This document shows, piece by piece, positions 11,801 through 13,429 of a stretch of DNA of 13,429 nt. Made by a program: the position numbers and the translations under genes. Origin of the DNA: Candidatus Harrisonbacteria bacterium (GTDB lineage: Bacteria > Patescibacteriota > Minisyncoccia > UBA6257 > UBA11618). The DNA is taken from contig JAHFLM010000019.1 of the NCBI GenBank assembly GCA_023244865.1, positions 1-13,429 on the forward strand, written 5' to 3'. How positions within the stretch are numbered: the first letter of the stretch is position 1; each line of letters opens with the position of its first letter. The notes under the pieces were generated by a model. The model was not told the DNA's origin. It did not search any database and was given only the letters and a program-made list of their open reading frames with translations.

Positions 11801-13429
11801 TTTTACTACAAACACAAATGCGACTACTGCAACTGGTTTATCTGGGCCTTATGATTTGGTTTATGACTCGGCCAATCAGAGATTATTTGTGGCTGATTAT
11901 ACTAATAATCGTGTTTTGATATACGGTCTATCTGGTGGGATTACTAATGGGATGGCCGCTAGTAATGTTTTAGGTCAGGCTAACTTTACGAGTAGTGTCT
12001 TAGCTACATCGTCTACAGGAATGATGACGCCTTATGGTTTAGCTTACGATGCGACTAATCAGAGATTGTTTGTGAGCGAGATAAGTAATTATAGAGTTTC
12101 AGTATTCGATGTTAATACTATTACTAACGGTGAAGCAGCAATAAATGTTTTAGGTCAGATGGATTTTATGACTAATACTGTGGCTACGACTCAATCTAAA
12201 TTTGGTAATAATAGAGGTTTAGCTTATGACAATATTAATAACAGGCTTTATGTAGCTGATCAGAGCAATAACAGAGTTCTGGGATTTAACGTCTCTTCTA
12301 TTACTAATGGTCAAAACGCTGCTAATGTGCTCGGCCAGAGTAGTTTTACAACTCTTACTGCCACTACAAGTCAGGGTGGTTTGAAGGGGCCTTTAAGAAT
12401 ATTTTTTGATTCAACTAATCAGAGACTTTTTGTGGGTGATGCCGGTAATAGTAGGATCACGGTGTATGACGTGGTGCCTGATACTAGTGCGCCGACGATT
12501 ACGAATATTACTTCAACGACGGCGAATGGGAGTTATGCGATTGGAGCGAGTGTGAATATGACTTTTACTTTGAGTGAAAATGTAACAGTGGCTGTGGCTA
12601 CTACGGTGACTTTGGAAACGGGGACGACGGATCATACTTGTACGATTGCTACCACTAGCACTCCGACTACTAGCTTGACTTGTACTTATGCGGTTCAGGC
12701 GGGGGATATAAGTAGTGATTTGTCAGTGAATAGTGTGGCTGGGGCAAATATAGTAGATGGTTCAAGTAATGCTTTGGGGACGCAAAGTAGTTTTGGATCG
12801 GCGAATTTAAATAATAATAAGGATATTGTGGTCGATGGGGTGTTGCCGACGGTGACTAATATTACTTCATCGACTACTAATGGAAGTTATAAGGTAGGGG
12901 ATGCGGTGAATGTGTCTTTAACTTTGAGTGAGCCTGTGATTGTAAGTAGTGGGGCGACTGTAACTTTAGAGACTGGGACGACAGATAGAAGTTGTACGAC
13001 GAATACGGTGGGAGCCTTAGGAGCGACTTGGACTTCTCAAACTTCAGCTTTGGACAGAGATTGGAGATCAGTCACCTACGGCAACGGTTTATTTGTAGCA
13101 GTTCCTTATCATGCAGGTGCAGGAAATCAACTAATGACTTCACCCGATGGCGTTACTTGGATAGCAAGGACTTCAGCGGCTGATAATGATTGGCAGGGTA
13201 TCACTTATGGTAACGGCTTATTTGTAGCCGTTTCTGCTTCTGGTACAGGAAACCGAGTCATGACTTCTCCGGATGGTATCACCTGGACTTCTCGCGCTTC
13301 AGCTTCTAATAATAATTGGATTGGTGTCACCTACGGCAACGGTCTATTTGTCGCGGTGGCTATAACTGGTACTGGCAACAGAGTAATGACCTCCCCTGAT
13401 GGTATTACTTGGACTTCTAGAACTACGCC
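8898..13429 (+). CDS. Giant secreted NHL-propeller / Ig-like repeat protein (3' end outside window)
   Basis: The frame is open from ATG 8898 to the window end, 1510 codons, so the protein is longer than this. An N-terminal basic stretch and a hydrophobic segment (residues about 49-64, ending ISLA at 66) form a long signal peptide. Residues about 117-1194 hold 18 NHL-type repeats of about 60 residues with the pattern GLAYD...RLFVAD..NNRV.VF...NVLGQ. A lead-in with GQYSDET and VPNRLG appears before repeat 1 and again at residue 832 (repeat 13), splitting them 12 plus 6, which fits three six-bladed propellers. Then come one complete and one cut-off Ig-like domain (from residue 1195; TNITS...VTLETGTTD), and from about residue 1372 repeats of 42-43 residues ending TSPDGITW. 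It probably sits on the cell surface, binding partners or glycans (inference). No Shine-Dalgarno. Confidence 0.9.
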   Translation, partial: MRERDRKDVRHYAGGFSVVFSRSVFMFSKIGLLNLFRKITKKIPVFTGMTAILIFCALILPNISLATISNGANAIDMIGQYSDETVLGSLAPNYTKQTIGNGVPNRLGFALPGSVAIDEVHHRLFVADNIRIAVYNLDSSNNLLDYIPDKILGKSDFLSTSNSTTANNTGSNTGLTYDSVSDRLFVADMLRSRVLVFDTATITDGEAAINVLGQVNFTSGSAATTQTGLSSPAGVSFDSTNGRLFVLDSGNNRVVVYNLADGIVNGEAATNVLGQSSFTTSSATTSQTGFSMSSLSGLMMDLVYVSGTNKLYVSDIANSRIMVFDVAAITNGEAAVSVLGQANFTSATQAVTQSGLRYPRGLAYSSTNSVLFVSDGENSRVMVFDVTGITNGENAVNVIGKSDFTTSGALTTQAGFSSNNGLAYDVGNKRLYVTDVGNNRVMVFDVTNIASTSVTDGQNASNVLGQSNFTSSSAATTQAGISQPYGMAHDLAGGRLFLADRANNRVLVYSTSSMSNGQAAVNVLGQSNFTSSGFTGISQSSMFSPDAVAYDSNNNRLFVADEGNGRVLVYNLASGITNGMNASNVLGPSVFDSGALATDQSHFRSPVGLAYDINTNKLFVSDFNSLSNRVMVFNLASGITNGMNASNVLGQPNFTSGTAATTQAGMRTPGWVTVSSDSKLFVSDTGNRRVLVYDISTISNGENAINVLGQANFTSSSAATTQAGMFNPRGLTLDSANNRLFVADDQNRRVTVYDVASITDGENAVNVLGQANFTSSSSATTQAGMNNPLGVAYDQANKVLFVGDYNSNRILSYNFTANSANNGPNANNALGQYSDETSTLAPAYTKSIAGNVPNRLGLNSTLAGMVMDSVGHRLFVADSANNRVLIHNLNTSNQLIDYIPDNVLGQSSFVTKDAATTQTGMTFPNGLAYDSANTRLFVADSNNTRILVFNVSSIVNGQAAVNVLGQASFTTNTNATTATGLSGPYDLVYDSANQRLFVADYTNNRVLIYGLSGGITNGMAASNVLGQANFTSSVLATSSTGMMTPYGLAYDATNQRLFVSEISNYRVSVFDVNTITNGEAAINVLGQMDFMTNTVATTQSKFGNNRGLAYDNINNRLYVADQSNNRVLGFNVSSITNGQNAANVLGQSSFTTLTATTSQGGLKGPLRIFFDSTNQRLFVGDAGNSRITVYDVVPDTSAPTITNITSTTANGSYAIGASVNMTFTLSENVTVAVATTVTLETGTTDHTCTIATTSTPTTSLTCTYAVQAGDISSDLSVNSVAGANIVDGSSNALGTQSSFGSANLNNNKDIVVDGVLPTVTNITSSTTNGSYKVGDAVNVSLTLSEPVIVSSGATVTLETGTTDRSCTTNTVGALGATWTSQTSALDRDWRSVTYGNGLFVAVPYHAGAGNQLMTSPDGVTWIARTSAADNDWQGITYGNGLFVAVSASGTGNRVMTSPDGITWTSRASASNNNWIGVTYGNGLFVAVAITGTGNRVMTSPDGITWTSRTT
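9024..9048. repeat. REP-like palindrome within the signal-peptide codons
   Basis: ATTCCCGT (9024-9031) pairs with ACGGGAAT (9036-9043) around TTTC, followed by GACAG. This is the common shape of interspersed palindromic elements, here read in frame as IPVFTGMTA at the start of the propeller protein. Confidence 0.55.
9246..12479 (+). repeat. Tandem NHL-repeat array (18 units of about 180 nt)
   Basis: The repeats are visible in DNA as well as protein: segments such as AATGTTTTAGGGCAAGCTAA recur (for example near 11012 and 11192), and units 10-12 are especially alike. Units 1-12 run to about 11393 and units 13-18 from there, each block opened by a GQYSDET lead-in. Confidence 0.85.
13026..13429 (+). 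repeat. W-ended 126-129 nt repeats at the window edge
   Basis: Three copies, marked by TGG codons at 13029, 13158, 13284 and 13410 (spacing 129, 126, 126). Each codes for TYGNGLFVAV...MTSPDG(V/I)TW. The array continues beyond the window. Confidence 0.85.

Noticed and set aside
9246..12480. CRISPR-like or non-coding tandem repeat array
   Set aside because: The period of about 180 nt is in frame throughout and codes for NHL repeats, with no spacer structure.
12992..13183. Short plus-strand open frame near the window end
   Set aside because: It lies in another frame of the continuous propeller-protein reading frame.

Overview
The window looks like a piece of a Patescibacteria (Candidate Phyla Radiation) genome. 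It is AT-rich, with compact genes, several small or minimal proteins (a 210-residue half-length MFS-like permease, a 59-residue L35), and a very large secreted NHL-propeller protein of a kind common in these bacteria. The standard code fits. None of the 12 annotated protein stops, nor the tmRNA tag stop, is TGA, and no TGA is needed as a sense codon. I cannot place it below phylum level from the sequence alone.

Layout. 65-1117: a hypothetical gene and a six-helix MFS-like gene, forming a small plus-strand operon. 1218-1718: a Nudix hydrolase whose stop codon lies inside a perfect bidirectional terminator shared with the convergent infC-rpmI-rplT operon (1734 to about 2786, minus strand). infC has no ATG, GTG or TTG in the right place and appears to start at ATT. 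2865-4611: two plus-strand genes of unknown function, one an anchored protein and one a secreted Cys- and Gly/Tyr-rich repeat protein. They converge on a GT-C-like multi-pass membrane protein (4618-6024, minus strand). 6093-7615: two stand-alone units, each made of a promoter with a palindrome, an HTH plus receiver-like protein, and a terminator. The second is clearly more GC-rich than its surroundings and looks acquired. 7648-8647, minus strand: smpB and ssrA. 8880 to the window end: one open frame of more than 1510 codons with 18 NHL repeats (three times six), Ig-like domains and a second type of W-ended repeat.

The strongest observation is the trans-translation locus. The tmRNA 5' end (acceptor stem with G3-U, then a D-like GG...GACGG element) can be read at position 8244, inside the last 16 codons of smpB. 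The two genes therefore overlap by 50 nt on the same strand. If both come from one transcript, making the tmRNA 5' end would remove the smpB stop codon and turn smpB mRNA into a non-stop message, the substrate of the system itself. The encoded tag reads GITNNNRLPAFAFA, with a Mycoplasma-like FAFA end. Downstream there is a second copy of the tmRNA 3' end plus terminator and a GC-rich structured segment.

A second theme is translation initiation. infC, the two unknown plus-strand genes and the GT-C gene each have a -10-like hexamer ending exactly 6 nt before the start codon and no Shine-Dalgarno, which is the arrangement expected for leaderless mRNAs.
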